Shown here in pieces: positions 32,311 to 45,140 of a stretch of 64,000 nucleotides of DNA. Position 1 is the first letter of the stretch; the number at the start of each line of letters is the position of its first letter. The notes under the pieces were generated by a model, which saw only the letters and a list, made by a program, of their open reading frames with translations, had not been told where the DNA came from and ran no database searches. This DNA is from Cacajao melanocephalus (taxonomy: Eukaryota > Chordata > Mammalia > Primates > Pitheciidae): the NCBI GenBank assembly GCA_963573385.1, contig CAUYLG010026875.1:44595-108594 (forward strand). Direction: 5' to 3'. A program made the position numbers and the translations under genes.

Positions 32311-34705
32311 AATCTATGATGTCTTAGTACGCTGATGAAAATCAGAATTAAAATTTTACATGTATATTAGAAAATATTTTCAATATTATGTGAGAGGGAT
32401 GGTGCACCCAAACAAAAGTTAAGATATGGGAAATGATTATTACCTCCCAAAGCTGTGGACAGTACATGTCCAGTGCCTTAAAAACTATAAGAGGTGAGTT
32501 CTCACCTTTTGCTCAGATGATAAAAAATATCATCATCCCAGCGGCTCTTTCTTAAATAAATAAATATGAATTTTCAATGTGAGGCTGTCAGAATGCATGG
32601 ATGTCAACTTTACAAGAGCCAAGCCTGTGAATTACTAATGTAAGAAACAGCCCCTGGTATTATGGGAACAGATCCCTGCACCAAATGGATTGCCTTTCCT
32701 TGGGAGCCCTTAGCACAATCATTGGATATAGAGACATCTTCATTTTCACCTACAGATAAGAATGGGTGTGATCTGTGGTCTCAATAAGAATAGTATTCAC
32801 TTGGTAGGATTTGCGGCTGCTTGGATTGCAGAAGGAATGTTCCTGCTAAGATCAAGGCAATGACCCTCCAAGGATCTGGCTGACCCTGCCCAGGATAAGG
32901 AAGCTATTGGGCGTGGCTCTGAGATTCCTAATATACACATGCCCTGTTCATCTGAGAACACAGATAAGGTGTATGAGAATATATTCTCACTCTTTAATTG
33001 TCATATCTGGCTCAAAACAAGAGTTTTATTAACTTATCTTTTTCTAGATAGGTTTTAGAGCTGAATTTCATTACTCTGTAGTAATTTCCATTAAGTATGA
33101 GAGCTCATGTACATAAAGGCCCCTTGAATTAAGGCAAATATTTTATTTCACATCTCCTCAAAATAATGAGGATTTCATTGTCACGTTTTGAATCAGAGTA
33201 TTATATCAGTGATATTACTGTCACACTTTGAATCAGGGTATTATATTAGATTTTCAGCTTTTCTCCCCACTTGGATTGGTTCTTCAACAAAGAATGCATC
33301 TCATAATGAATTGCTTAAAAATGTTTTAAGTGACAGGAAACCCCAAATGCTTAGGTACTAATGTGAATTTCATTTCAACAGAATGACAAAACTTTTTAAT
33401 GCTGTTTTGGAAATGCATTCACTAGGCATGCTTATCATATTTTATGCCATATACAAATGTGTGTGTTTAATAATTTCTCCTTCAAAGTGTTCAAAACTCT
33501 ATTAATTTTTATCTATAAACAAATTATCATATGTCCTCCAAAGAAATGTGAGTAAAGAACTCATAATGTTCTTAAAACACTATTGGCAATATTTTAATGA
33601 GAAAAAAATTAAAATGCTATTTATTGAAAATGGTTTACTCCTATTATTTAAAATTGGCAAATTAATGACTCTGAGAGATCTTTACAGAATTTCACTAACA
33701 ATTATGTTCCTTTGCTCATAATTATTGAGGATGTAAAGTCAACACTGTCATAGATTCTTCATGCTTTCAAACCTCTATGGTTTTCAATGGGAAAAAATAA
33801 TGATTCTCAGTAAGGAGAAAAATTAAGTTTAATTTCGTAAACTTGCAGAGAAAGATTCAAGAAAGCTTTAGCAATAGAATACTTTCTATCCAAAATACAC
33901 CGGTGAAATGTTTTTTCTTTTTTCTTTTTAATGTGGTCACAGGACAGAGGGAAACTTAAGGTCTAAAATGGGAATTGAGAAAAAAAACTAACATTTTTCT
34001 ATACTAATAGGATAAAAGCAAAAGGAAACAAAATGATACACTCTATACTGAAATTTTCCTGTTGTAAAGTGTGCTTAAATCTTCAGCCCTCATATATTTT
34101 CATGTAGTTGACCCACATTGATCATGTAATTGAAGTTTGAAATTGGGAAGAAACAACACAGATAACAAATTTCAAATTATTTTATTATTTCCATAACATA
34201 TTTATGAGGAAAATCACATGCCAGCCATCAGAGAGCTTATAATGCCAAAATACAGAAGATCGGTCAATAAATGTTCTACAATATTTGCAAATGTTGCCCT
34301 GACAGCAATGACAGGATGGCATGGCAGGGAGGCACATACATATTATAAGGAGAGAGTCAGGAAACTGCACAGAAAGGTGACAGCTTATACATTTGGAATA
34401 ACATATAGAGGTCAGACAAGGGCAGGAGAGAATTGGTAGGACAGGAAAGGACAGATAACAACATGTAGGAAAGCTTGTCACATCATAGAAACAGCATATT
34501 GTTTGGTGTGTCTAGAACAACAGAAAAGGTGAGTGCCATATCTATAAAGGTCTTCTTATCATGCTAGGAAGTTTGAGGTTAGTCACTAAAGAAAGTAAAT
34601 AACTGAAAATAACTTTATAAAAGCACCCTGACACAAGGTGCAAGGAGATTAGAAGAAGGGAGCCATGCAGGCAGCTGTGTAATAATTTAGTTAGTAAAGA
34701 ATGAT
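32311..34705. other. Repeat-poor DNA, no gene seen
   Basis: Contains a 40-base tandem duplication: TGTCACGTTTTGAATCAG at 33179 and TGTCACACTTTGAATCAG at 33219. The part from about 32440 to 32960 is less A+T-rich and unassigned. Frames of 98 and 73 codons near 34200 overlap on opposite strands and are not convincing. Confidence 0.5.
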
Positions 34706-34855
34706 TGCTGGTTGGGCACAGTGGCTTATGCCTGTAATCCCAGAACTTTGGGGGGCAGAGTTGGGAGGATTGCTTGAAGCCAGGTGTTTGAGACCAGCCT
34801 GAGCAACACAGTAAGACTCTGTCTCTAAGAAAATAAAAATAAAAATAAACAAAAT
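34706..34855 (+). mobile_element. Free left Alu monomer (FLAM-like)
   Basis: Only one Alu arm is present: TGGGCACAGTGGCTTATGCC, CCCAGAACTTTGGGGGGC, GATTGCTTGAAGCCAGG, GAGACCAGCCTGAGCAACAC, then an AAATAAAAATAAA tail. There is no right arm, so it is an old monomer and not a truncated dimer. A chance 149-codon minus-strand frame crosses it. Confidence 0.85.
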
Positions 34856-36477
34856 AATACAAAAGAGTGAAAGATTTAATTAAATGTGGTTGGTAATAGA
34901 GAAAAGGAATATAGTGCCTGGTTATAAATTTGTATTTATATGTACATTTGCAAATACATCTACATACGCAAACATGTTTTGTGTAGAACATTAGTAGATA
35001 AAACTTAAAGTAAGATACTTCTCTTCCTCAATTAAAATCCACATTCACATAATCATAGCAACAAAAATCATAAAATAACTAACTGTTCACAAAATTGTAT
35101 GCTGTCATCTCTATATCTGGCTATAGAATTCAGTTCACAAATACGTTAGATTATTTCAATATTTATCTAGTTTCAATAGCCTTTCTAAAGTACATAGATA
35201 TTGGTCTTATTTTCTTTATAAAATTTACATTAAAATCTTACACACAATCTTATTTAGCTTTGCAGTTTGATTCAGATTTAAATGGATATAACCTATGCTT
35301 AATACAATTAGGGAGCTGAAGAGCCTTGGGCAAAATGGTGTACTAGAGTCTCTTTGGAAACTTCTCTGGGCATCTGAGGTGATGCCGCTGCAGCAGGGTC
35401 CACATAGTAGAGGTAGAATTAGATGTTAGTACCTGCTGTGTCTGGCAGGTCACAGGCAGCCAGCTGTGAGGAACTGGATGACAGGTCACATACCTCTGGG
35501 CCAGCAGTAGAAATGGATGAAAAGTGTCAGATTTGGTGTTGAAGTGACGGCATCCACCAGCAACAAATGGGTTCCATGAATATGGTGGAAGTGTGTCTGT
35601 GTTAGTGAGGACGGAAGGATGGAAATTGGTGGAGGGGTACAAAACCACAGGGACTGCAATTTTTGGTAAATGACACCTTATGTACCAGGAACTGATTAGC
35701 TTGGAGAAATATTATTTTTATAGTAAGAAAAGCATTCGCTGTTTTTTGGTTCTTAGCCTTATAATTGTTTTGAAAAATATATTGTATCTACTGTTTACTC
35801 TCACGTTGTTCAGTGATTTTTGCATAAAACCAGTAAAATTCTTACTTGCCTAAGAATTGTTAAACCCTGGAATAGGTCATTGAGAAACAGTGAGCAATCT
35901 CTTTGAAGGGGACACTTTAATATACTCTAGGTCTTTTGAAAAGATTAAGTGGGGCCATAAGCATTCCTAATTGAGAGTAATGGGATAAACTAAATGTCCT
36001 CTTTGATTTGCTCTTTAACTTATTCAATGTAAAAATTTACGCTGCTGAGCTAGCCTTAAATTTCATGGAAATAAATACTTTCTTTTAATTAGTCTCATCA
36101 CTTATTGGATTTGGGCCTTGACTCAGGCTGTTAAAAATATCAAGATTTTGGCCCACTCGATGTACATTTTTGTATTTCCAGTGGCTTTTCATCCAACTCA
36201 TTTCCATTGCTCTGGTTGACCTTTATAGAGGGGCAGGCAGCAAGTACGTATGTTCCATTTCAAGTTGGTGTTAGATTTTCACGATATGGGTTTTGTCAGA
36301 CTTCAATTTGCTTCTGTTTTGAATGAACCATTCCTGAAAATTCTATTTCACTTGTACAAAGATGTGACATAGAAAAAGTAATTTAACATTACACTCTTAA
36401 ATGTTAAGTTGTGGAAAGCACATGAAGAGTACAGAAATCAAGCCACTTTCATATTCTTGGAGGTCATGTAAGGACAA
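34856..36477. other. Single-copy DNA with a less A+T-rich island
   Basis: At about 35330-35660 the composition becomes balanced and a 101-codon minus-strand frame (35343-35648) is open. It matches no domain that I recognise. The remainder is A+T-rich. No gene is called. Confidence 0.45.
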
Positions 36478-36842
36478 TGTCTTGTTTTGTTTTCTGTTCC
36501 CATAACTGATTGCCAAAGACTGGGTAATTTATATAGAATAGAGATGATTTATCTCATAGTAATGGAGGCTAGGAAATTCAAGATCTTGGTACTGGCATCT
36601 GGTGAGGGTCTTCTTGCTGGATCATAACATGGCTGAGGGCATCACATGATGAGACAAAGCAAGCCTGATAGCTAAAGTGTCTCTTTCTCTTCTTATAAAG
36701 TCTCTAATGCCATCATGGGAGAGGGCCTACCATATAACCTCATTTAATCCTAATTATCTCCAAATACCATTAACATATGAATTTGGAGATTAAGTTTCCA
36801 ACACAATAACTTATGAGAGACATGCTTGGTCAAACCATAGCA
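36478..36842 (-). mobile_element. MaLR-type solo LTR, antisense
   Basis: TGTCTTGTTTTG at the left and GGTCAAACCATAGCA at the right give TG...CA ends. Between them are GACTGGGTAATTTATATAG, GCATCTGGTGAGGGTCTTC, CATAACATGGCTGAGGGC and GGAGATTAAGTTTCCAACAC, in the reverse order of an MST/MLT1-type LTR. Confidence 0.8.
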
Positions 36843-37899
36843 GCCAGGATGCCCATTCCATGAATTTGAAGGTGAATGTTAAATCTGTTGAATTGTTAGC
36901 ACAAAATGTCTGTCATGCAAAAGGCTGGCTTGCAGAATTTCTTTGTAGTCTAATGTTGGAGAAAAGGCCTGAAATCAACTAACAGATGGAAACTAGCTAG
37001 AGTAATTAAGAATGGAGAATTTAATCCCTCTTTACACAGCTGTACTGAATGTTAAATCGTACATTTGACCGATGAGATCAGGCAACGAGAGAAATGCATT
37101 TTTGCTAACAATAATCCATGTATTTATATACTCAAAATATTCCCGAACAAGGGAATAGACCCTGGATATCACCTTGGTAAGAATAATTTCATTTTATATT
37201 ATTTAAATCATGCAAAATATGCCTGCAGAGAATTTTGATTTCTGAAAGCAATTATTCTGTTATTATTGGTTTGGTATTTCTGTGTTTTAGTTTAAATGTA
37301 AAGAATGCTTCTTTAATTTAGCTGTCAAATTATAAGAAATATAGAAAGAAACAGACATGTTATTATTCACATAGGTGACCCTGAATAAATTTTCTATCTA
37401 TGCCATTGTTTGGGAAGCGTATTTTCCTGTAACTTTAAAATAGTAAATTTGTAATTATAAATAATATAATTACGACTAAAGATGGGCTTAGACCTCCAGA
37501 ATATCTAAGTTAATTTATCTAATTAAAATAATTTTATGTAACACCTGACTATCACAGATGTAGCTTTATATCACATCATTACTGATAATTTAATTAAAAT
37601 GTATAAAATAATATTATCCTCTTCTAATAAAAGTTATTTGAACAGTTGGAGTGACAAAACATTATTAGCTTATAGCATTAAATACAAAATATGTATTCAT
37701 AAGCCATATTAATATAAATAAATGATTGAATACATACATTAAAAGAGGAGGAGGTTACATATTTCCCATTTAAAAGAATTTCAAATACTTTATGTAGGTA
37801 CTCTAATCCTTTAAGAAGGAACCTAACTTCAAATTTCTTAAGTATGCTCTGGGAATAGTGACTTCCTTCCAAAAAGTCCAGCAAGGCAGGACCAGGGGA
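36843..37899. other. Single-copy DNA, no gene seen
   Basis: A+T-rich, with no repeat or coding pattern recognised. Confidence 0.5.
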
Positions 37900-38455
37900 A
37901 GAGTAACTCTCCAGTGGAGAAATCTAACAAACACTGCCTCAGCTGTGTGGTCAAGGTCAACATCAACAATAATAAATCATGTTAATAGTATGCGCCCTTG
38001 ATATGATGTGATGATAACGACATTTTACCCATGTGGTCTTCCTCCCAAAATAGGTAACTTTAGTCTAATCCTGAGCAATATCTCAGACAAGTTCTAATAA
38101 AAGGGCATTGTACAAAACAACGGACCAGTACTCCTCATAGCTGTCAACATGATCAAAACCAAGAAAATTTGAGAAACTATCACAGCCAAGAGGAGTCTAA
38201 GGAGACATGATGACTAAATGTAATGTGCATACTGGATGAGATACTGGAGCAGCAGATCACTGGGTTAAAATGAAAGATATCTGAATAAAACATGGACTTT
38301 AGTTAATAATAATGTATCGGTATTACTTGGTTAATTGTAACGAATGTACCACACTAACCAAGATGTTAATAATAGGAAACTGAGTGCACTATCCATTTGA
38401 TTTTTCTGTAACTCTAAAACCGGTATACAAATAAAGACAATTTAAAATATATTTC
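37900..38455 (+). mobile_element. Old L1 3' UTR (L1MC/L1ME type), sense
   Basis: GGGCATTGTACAAAACAACGG, CCAGTACTCCTCATAGCTG, GAGAAACTATCACAGCCAAG, GAGTCTAAGGAGACATGATG, CTAAATGTAATGTGCATAC, GGACTTTAGTTAATAATAATG and CTAACCAAGATGTTAATAATAG follow this 3' UTR closely. It is the sense counterpart of 24800-25385. Confidence 0.8.
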
Positions 38456-41400
38456 TAAAAAAATTTCACACACATTAAATTTTAAAAATTCATTTGAATG
38501 CTTGACTTGGTATAAATTACGATATTGTTAATGAATTGAGTAAACATTTTCAAAACTCTGATGAAGAAACCAATGAATTCATGAAACTGCTAATCAAATC
38601 AAGTAAAACTTATGTGAGATTTAATAGCTGATAATGTTTATATAATGTTTATTGTAAACATTATTGGTTCTTTAATTAAATGTTTTGTTTTTCAGATTAT
38701 GAAAAACATTTCTCTTAAGCTATAAATTCAATAATAATTTGTTCTTTTTATAGCAGGATACCATTGGAAACATTAGTTGTATTACCAAGGCTTTGAATGG
38801 GATGCCATATTTTAAATTGTTTATAGGTACTGCCCACAAAGTCTGAAGTCTACCTTGATTTAGATTTCTAGCCCTGACACATTTTTAAAAGTTCAGTCTG
38901 AGATTTTTCTGTGGCCCAGGAGGTTAAGAAGGGTGGGCTCTCACTCATATGCTTATGGTAGACTCTCTGAAGAACTCTTATGCCCATGTGCCTATAACAA
39001 GAACTTTTAACTAAATGTAGTAAGGATGGGTTTAGACGAAAAAGAGGTAATCAAGGAGAGAACAAAGCGTCATTGTTATCCTAAATGTCACTTTTGAAAT
39101 TCTCGTTTCTGAGATTACTCCAAGAATGTTGTTCATTTCTTATCCTTAGTGTCCCTAATACATTTATAGCACCTCCTGAAAGATGGATAAATGCTGTATG
39201 ATAACACTGATGATGATAATGACATAATTCTATGAATTGTCTAACTTCTACAAGTAAGAATATATGTTTGTGCTTGACTTACCATATCCACAAGTGCCAT
39301 TAATAGTCTCTGTGGTCTAATGTTGCATCTCTATATCATGCTTTTAGCCATTCTTCGATCACTTATGACAACAGAAAGGAAAGTTCCACTACAAATATGC
39401 AAAATATCCCAAATTGGTACCCCAGAGTCTCTTTCTGAATTATTTTACTTTGCTATGAAAACTCTCTTTTCCATCAAAGTGTTCAGGATGCTTATGCTCT
39501 CACTAGCTTCCTCCTGTGCTGAAATCTGAACCAAAGAAAAAATGCAATATCCCTTCTTTAAACTACCAGAGTTACCTGCAGTTTAAGATTTTCAATTAAC
39601 TCTGGGATGAAAGGATTTAGTTATGTTGGAAAGAATTTCAGCGATCATTGAGCAAGTCAGGAAGGCATATTTTAGAAGCATGGATCTAATTTTCTAAAAT
39701 CCCATCACCTAGGCAGCAGCATATTCTGTGCCCTTCTGAGTCCAGATCTGTTGTTCCTATTACTCAGCACATCATTTTCAGGACTTGAAACGTCCTTGAC
39801 CCTGGGAAAATAAGCAGTTTCGAAATATCGTATCTTTGCAAAAATATGAAGTTTATAATGAAATTCCTTCTTGTAGTACTTCAATATCAATGTTATTGTA
39901 AGATTTAATCAGTGTATTTTTTGAGCATGTTGAGATCTTTTAAAAATGCCAGTCAATCAATAAAAAATATTTTCTGTTACATGTCACCTTCTATCATATT
40001 ACAAACTAGAAAAATATACCTTTCGATATTCGAAGGGAAAAATATATGGGGGGGATGCTAAGTGTTTTATGATAGAATAATGAAAATATTCAAAATTAAT
40101 TCATGAAAGCAAGCAGTTTTATAATGCAAATATAAAAACTGAACTTGATGAACAGTACTTGTTCAGAATTAATGTTCACATTTTCACAAAGTTGTGTCTG
40201 TCATTTAGATTGAGGTGATTTCACTTTAGATTTGCCAGTTTACTTAACTTCATGATTCCCTTCTATAATGTTCTGCCATTCTTCAAATTTTCAATTTCTG
40301 TAGTGCTTGTTGGCAGCAATGATTCACTGCCTAGAAAAGGTGCCGGAATACGTGATATTATATCCCCAAATCCTCATATTACCTAATATTTTTCTTTCTT
40401 ATTTTCCATTGCCTAGAGACCTTAATATAAACTTTACTTTTGGGGTCATTTGTAAATTTACTGTACATAAGAAGTTATTTCTATTTATTATTAATAGCAG
40501 TTACCACCATGAAAAAAAAATCTATGTACTGTCTGAAGTAAAGTTGTGAAAACTGATTCTAAAGCCAAAAGAATCATTTCTAGCCTTGAGACTGGAAAGA
40601 GAGAAGGAAAAAGTTGTTTACAAGTTAGTTACGTCCAAGTGGTTCATTAATTATAGTTGGCTAGTATGAGTCATAATGATCAAACAAATCATTATCCTTT
40701 TAGGACGGAAATAGAAAACCTTACAATATTTGACATTTTTAGCCACCATATTTTCTTACAGAATTTTGATGATAGGGTCAGTTTTTGCCTAATCACTTGT
40801 CTTCACAAATTCTACAACACAGTATATAATCTCTTTCTTCAATTTCTTAGTTTCAGGGTACTCAAGTGCTCAACAAACACTGCCAGAGGAGAAAAACAAA
40901 AAACAACTTCTTTGGATATAACTTAAATAAATGCATTTTTATCTGGAAAGCAATTAAAAATGAAGTTATTTTAGTCTTCATTTTCAAGTGAAACCCAGAA
41001 ATATAAATTCTACATTTCAAAGAGGGATTGAAGACCTCTTGTACGTCTTTGTAAAACTTACAAATGTGGTTTCTACAAATACTGTCAGCTTACCAAAGAG
41101 GATTGAAAGGCTAACATTGGAAGGAGCTTTAGTGGGACAACCTACATCATTTGATATTTGTTTCCTAGAGTTTCTCAAACATGATCAACCAATGTTTGAC
41201 TCACACCTGAGAAACAAACACATGTTGGCTGATTAATGTGATCCCAGGAAAAGGAGAGACATTAGAGGTGTGCAGTTTCTGACCGTGTCAAGTCAGAGGT
41301 CCTGTGAGTGCCTCCTATGGGCGGGGAGGAATGGGAAGCCAGTGTGGAACTGCCATAGATCTTGTCTAGGATGGCATCTGAGAGAGCAATGAGAAATAGA

Positions 41401-42469
41401 CATGAGAAAGAGAAAGCTGAACATGTACTGCCTAAGCTTCCATCCTCCACCGCAGAGGAGTGACAGAGGGAAGAAGTGTGCAGATTTCTGGACCACCAGC
41501 AAACCAGCTCAGCAGAGGAAGTGGTAGCTGTAAAGAACTGCCAGGCACAAGGGAATAAGCAAGAGTGCTGCTCTCATTCCTTACATGCTGAAATCCAAAG
41601 AGTTCAGAAACCACAGTCAGCGGAGCAGAATGGAAGCACCAGTTAGAGAAAGAGAGAAGAGAACATACTCAGGCCTTTACCATGATTGGCTCATAATAAA
41701 ACAGGGCTGGAGTGTGGTTAACTTCGAATGCAGTGGGAAGATTTATGAATAACTGGAATTGGAAATATTCACCTGAGTCAGTTGCTGTGACTAGAAATAA
41801 CTGAAGGCCTCCTTATCTGAAAGTGTTACTGGGAGAGGGAGTTCAAGTTCTTGGCATTTTGAAGAACGAATGGGACAAAACACACAAACAAAGCAACAGA
41901 AGAAAAGCACAGATTTATTGAAACAAAAGTACACTCCACAGAGTGGGAGCCGGCTTCAGTAAGAGGCTCAAGAGTGCTGGTTCCAGAATTTTCAAGGATT
42001 TGAATACCACCCTCTCGAGGTTTCCCATTGATTGCTTGATGCCCATCTTCAATATAAATTTGTCATGACAGTCATTTATGCTTTTAAAGTTTCTTTATTA
42101 TGAGACATATAAAATATTTATAGTTATGGATAAAATGTGACACAAAATTCTATGAGAAATCACATTTTCAAAATTGTTTTAATAAAAATCACTTGAATTA
42201 TATCTGATTATATTACTTAAATTTATATTTACTTTATATGACAATAAAGCTTTAATGTACACACACACACACACATAGCTAAATTAAGAGTGTCACCTCC
42301 ATACAGGTAAACAAAATATATGTGTGAAGTAAATCAAAACTCTAGCAATAGTAGACAGATAATTCTGGGAGTCAGTCATATGCTGTAAACATTTTCCATT
42401 GGTATCACTAGTTTCCTTTCATTTCCTGTTTGGAATTTTTTTCTCTTTATGCATTAATTTTAACTGGCA
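38456..42469. other. About 4 kb repeat-poor DNA, no gene called
   Basis: Frames of 69, 80, 89 and 82 codons occur on the plus strand (39320, 40307, 40657, 40988) but none has a recognisable domain or exon context. The part from 41230 to 42060 is less A+T-rich. CACAGATTTATTGAAAC at about 41910 holds a reverse-complement AATAAA, so an antisense LTR may be present, unproven. A CA run lies at 42259-42276. Confidence 0.45.
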
Positions 42470-42900
42470 AATTAAAATTGTATGTATTTATTGTGTACAA
42501 CATGATATTTTGAAATATGTATACTTTACGGAATGGCTAAATCAACCTAATTAACATATGCATTACCTCACATACTTATCATTTTTTGGTGGTGAGAAGA
42601 CTTAAAATTTATTCACTTAGCAATGTTCAAGAATACATTTCTCTTGAATTATTTCTCTTATAGAATTAAAATTTTGTATAATTTGACCAATATCTCCCTC
42701 TCCCACATCTTCCAGATCCTGGTACCATTATATTATCTACTTCTATGATTTTATCTTTTTTAGATTGCAGGTGTAAGTGAGATCAAATGGTATTTGTCTT
42801 TCTGTGTGGCGCTTATTTCACGTAACATAATGTCCTCCAGATTCATACATGTTGCCTCAAATAACAGGATTTTCTTCTTTTTTCAAGGCTTTATAAAAAC
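42470..42900 (-). mobile_element. L1 3' UTR, antisense (L1MA/L1MB type), outer element
   Basis: GTATTTATTGTGTACAACATG, GAAATATGTATACTTTACGG, AACATATGCATTACCTCACA, GACCAATATCTCCCTC, CTTATTTCACGTAACATAATG and CCTCCAGATTCATACATG follow the antisense L1MA/L1MB 3' end. A second L1 end interrupts it at about 42901. Confidence 0.8.
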
Positions 42901-43085
42901 TATTTTTTAAAAAATGTGTGGTTACATTGTAGGTGTATATATTTATGGTGTACACTAGATGTTTTGATACAGGCATGCAATGTAAAATACACACGTCATG
43001 GAGAATAGGGTATCTATCCCCTCAAACATTTATCCTTTGGGTTACAAACAATCCAGTTACATTCTTTATTTTAAAATCCACAATA
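42901..43085 (-). mobile_element. Nested L1 3' end, antisense
   Basis: GTAGGTGTATATATTTATGG, GATGTTTTGATACAGGCATGC, GGGTATCTATCCCCTCAAAC and TATCCTTTGGGTTACAAAC belong to the 3' end of another L1, placed inside the one above and in the same orientation. The outer element resumes after it. Confidence 0.7.
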
Positions 43086-43200
43086 CGTTATTATTCTTTT
43101 ACAGGTTGAAGAATATTCTATTGTTTATATATACCACATTTTTAATGCATTTTTCTGTTGGCAGACACTTAGGTTAGTGTGAGCTAATTTACACGTTTGT
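43086..43200 (-). mobile_element. Outer L1 resumed, antisense
   Basis: GAAGAATATTCTATTGTTTA, ATACCACATTTTTAATGC and GGCAGACACTTAGGTTAG continue the antisense L1 order that stopped at 42900 (consensus GAATAGTATTCCATTG). Confidence 0.65.
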
Positions 43201-43202
43201 AT

Positions 43203-43289
43203 GATATAGCTATCTATCTATTCGTTCTGTCTATCCATGTATCCATTCTGTTAATATCTATCTATCTATCTGTCTATCTATCTATCACT
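43203..43289. repeat. (TCTA)n microsatellite, imperfect
   Basis: TCTATCTATC units with interruptions (TTCTGTC, TGTATCCA, TAATA, TCTG) run through this tract. Confidence 0.93.
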
Positions 43290-45009
43290 ATGAATTTATA
43301 TTGATGCATCTGATTTCAATGTAATACCACAGATATCTTTTTGGTCTTTACTCTTTGCTTATTTGTAACTTTTTTCTCCCACTAATAAATTATATTTTCA
43401 ATCCTTATATACACATCAAATATATTTGCTAATTACCTTTTAGCATTTATCCATAGCTCTTGTTGCCTTTAGCCTTATAGTATCTAGTGAAGGTCCGGTT
43501 TCAAAACATTACATAGGTCATTTCTTTCCCTATTCATCCCTTTCAGCATTTTTATTTAATAAATTTTAAATAGAGTTAAAGTTTAATTCTTAGGGATTTT
43601 ATTCCTTTTTTTGGGTGGTCTCTGGCAAGTCCTGCTTGGTGTGTGTGTGTGTATGTATGTATGTATATATACATATATATAATTTTATATACAATTTAAT
43701 ACATAATTTTTATATACATATATAATTTTACTAATATTATTTACATATATTATTATAATTTAAAAAATTATGTGGTCTTTTGCTCTCAGGCTCATGTTGT
43801 GTCACATACAATGTGTATGTTGTTGGTATGAAAAGACTGCAATTCAGGTTTTTTAATCAGCCTGGCTATCTAAGCAGAGTTGATTTGGATGTTGCAATGG
43901 CCAAAATGATGTCTACAGCCGTCTAATTTACCTGCTACATAGACACTGAAGAAACACCATGCTTGAAAATGACTTTAAAATAAGGTGGCTGACAGTAGTT
44001 ATCTCCAGTTATCAGAAAGTAAGAAAACCTTAATAAACAAAGCAATATTTTATCTTGGCTTGTAAATCTTTCTCATTGTAAACATTGGTTTTTGTGCAAC
44101 ATCCTTTATTTTCAGATGTTACTCTCTTTAATTTCATCATTGCAGATTGTCGTAGGAAAATCCAGCTATGCAGCAATGCCCTGAAGAATTGCAAGAGATG
44201 AGAAACACATAAAATTGAGGACTTAAGAGTCTAGCCAAATGGCTTTGGAAAACTTAAGTGATAGTTCAAAATTATATTGTCAGGGAATTATAGAGTGCAA
44301 AGACATTTGGCATGATATAGGGAGATCAAATCTGTCAGTCAATAATGAAATAGTAAAGAAGAGAGTGAGAAAACAACTTTAAGGACAGTTTGATAAGGGC
44401 CAACTGCAGAACTTCAGGCTGCATAGAGGTGAAGCTTACCCAGCCTCATGAAAGTCTTTGAAGATATTACTGTCATAATAAATAAGGAAAATTCAAGTGA
44501 TGAAGCTGCACTTTGATTTTCTAAAATGAATTTAGTTGTGTTTCACATCAGAGAGTTTAATTGCCAAGGTGAGGTGTCACAGGATAGGCACAGACATGAA
44601 ATAGGTAGAAAAGTGGGCTTCTAACCTAGTGAAAAAGAAGTTTAAACATGGGATGGTGAGTTCTTTACTCTTAGAAGTGATTTGGAGAATTTTACTGGCC
44701 AAGAGTAGCTCTAGATGTTTTTGTATTACTATTTTTCTGTAAGTCATGACGGGTCCCAGTATAATAAGATTCGAGAGTGGTGTAGGGATGTGTTTTACTT
44801 TCAACATGGGTTGGAGACTTTCTTTCTTACAGAATGGTTCATTGCAAATATATTGAAGCCGATAGCCCTCCGTTCATTTTAATGCCTAGAAAAATATTAA
44901 GGGAAGAGATGAAAATATATTTTATGTGAAATTGTATCACAATTTAGGGAAATATAAGCAAAATATTCAATTTTATACAGCAAATTGAAGATGTATCATA
45001 TACAATTGT
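43290..45009. other. Single-copy DNA with a TG/TA tract
   Basis: A compound repeat (TG)n(TATG)n(TA)n lies at about 43638-43690 and continues as AT-rich sequence to 43770. Beyond it I recognise no repeat or coding pattern. Confidence 0.5.
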
Positions 45010-45140
45010 AGAGTATTATCAACCAAATCTTGCTAGAGTACAAATGTTATAAGAGTGGTATCTTTCCCTGCAACTATCACATCATTGAGCCCCTAGTAGG
45101 AACACACATAGAAATCCTGTTGAAAATAAATGCATAAATT
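45010..45140 (+). mobile_element. Possible LINE-2 3' end fragment
   Basis: TTTCCCTGCAACTATCACATC, GAGCCCCTAGTAGGAACAC and TGAAAATAAATGCATAAAT resemble the LINE-2 terminus (CATAGTAGGTGCTCAATAAAT). Short and eroded. Confidence 0.35.

Noticed and set aside
34542..34991. 149-codon minus-strand open frame, one of the longest in the window
   Set aside because: It crosses the free Alu monomer at 34706-34855 (the [16 protein letters not shown] type of reading is a typical Alu translation) and is A+T-rich chance sequence on both sides.
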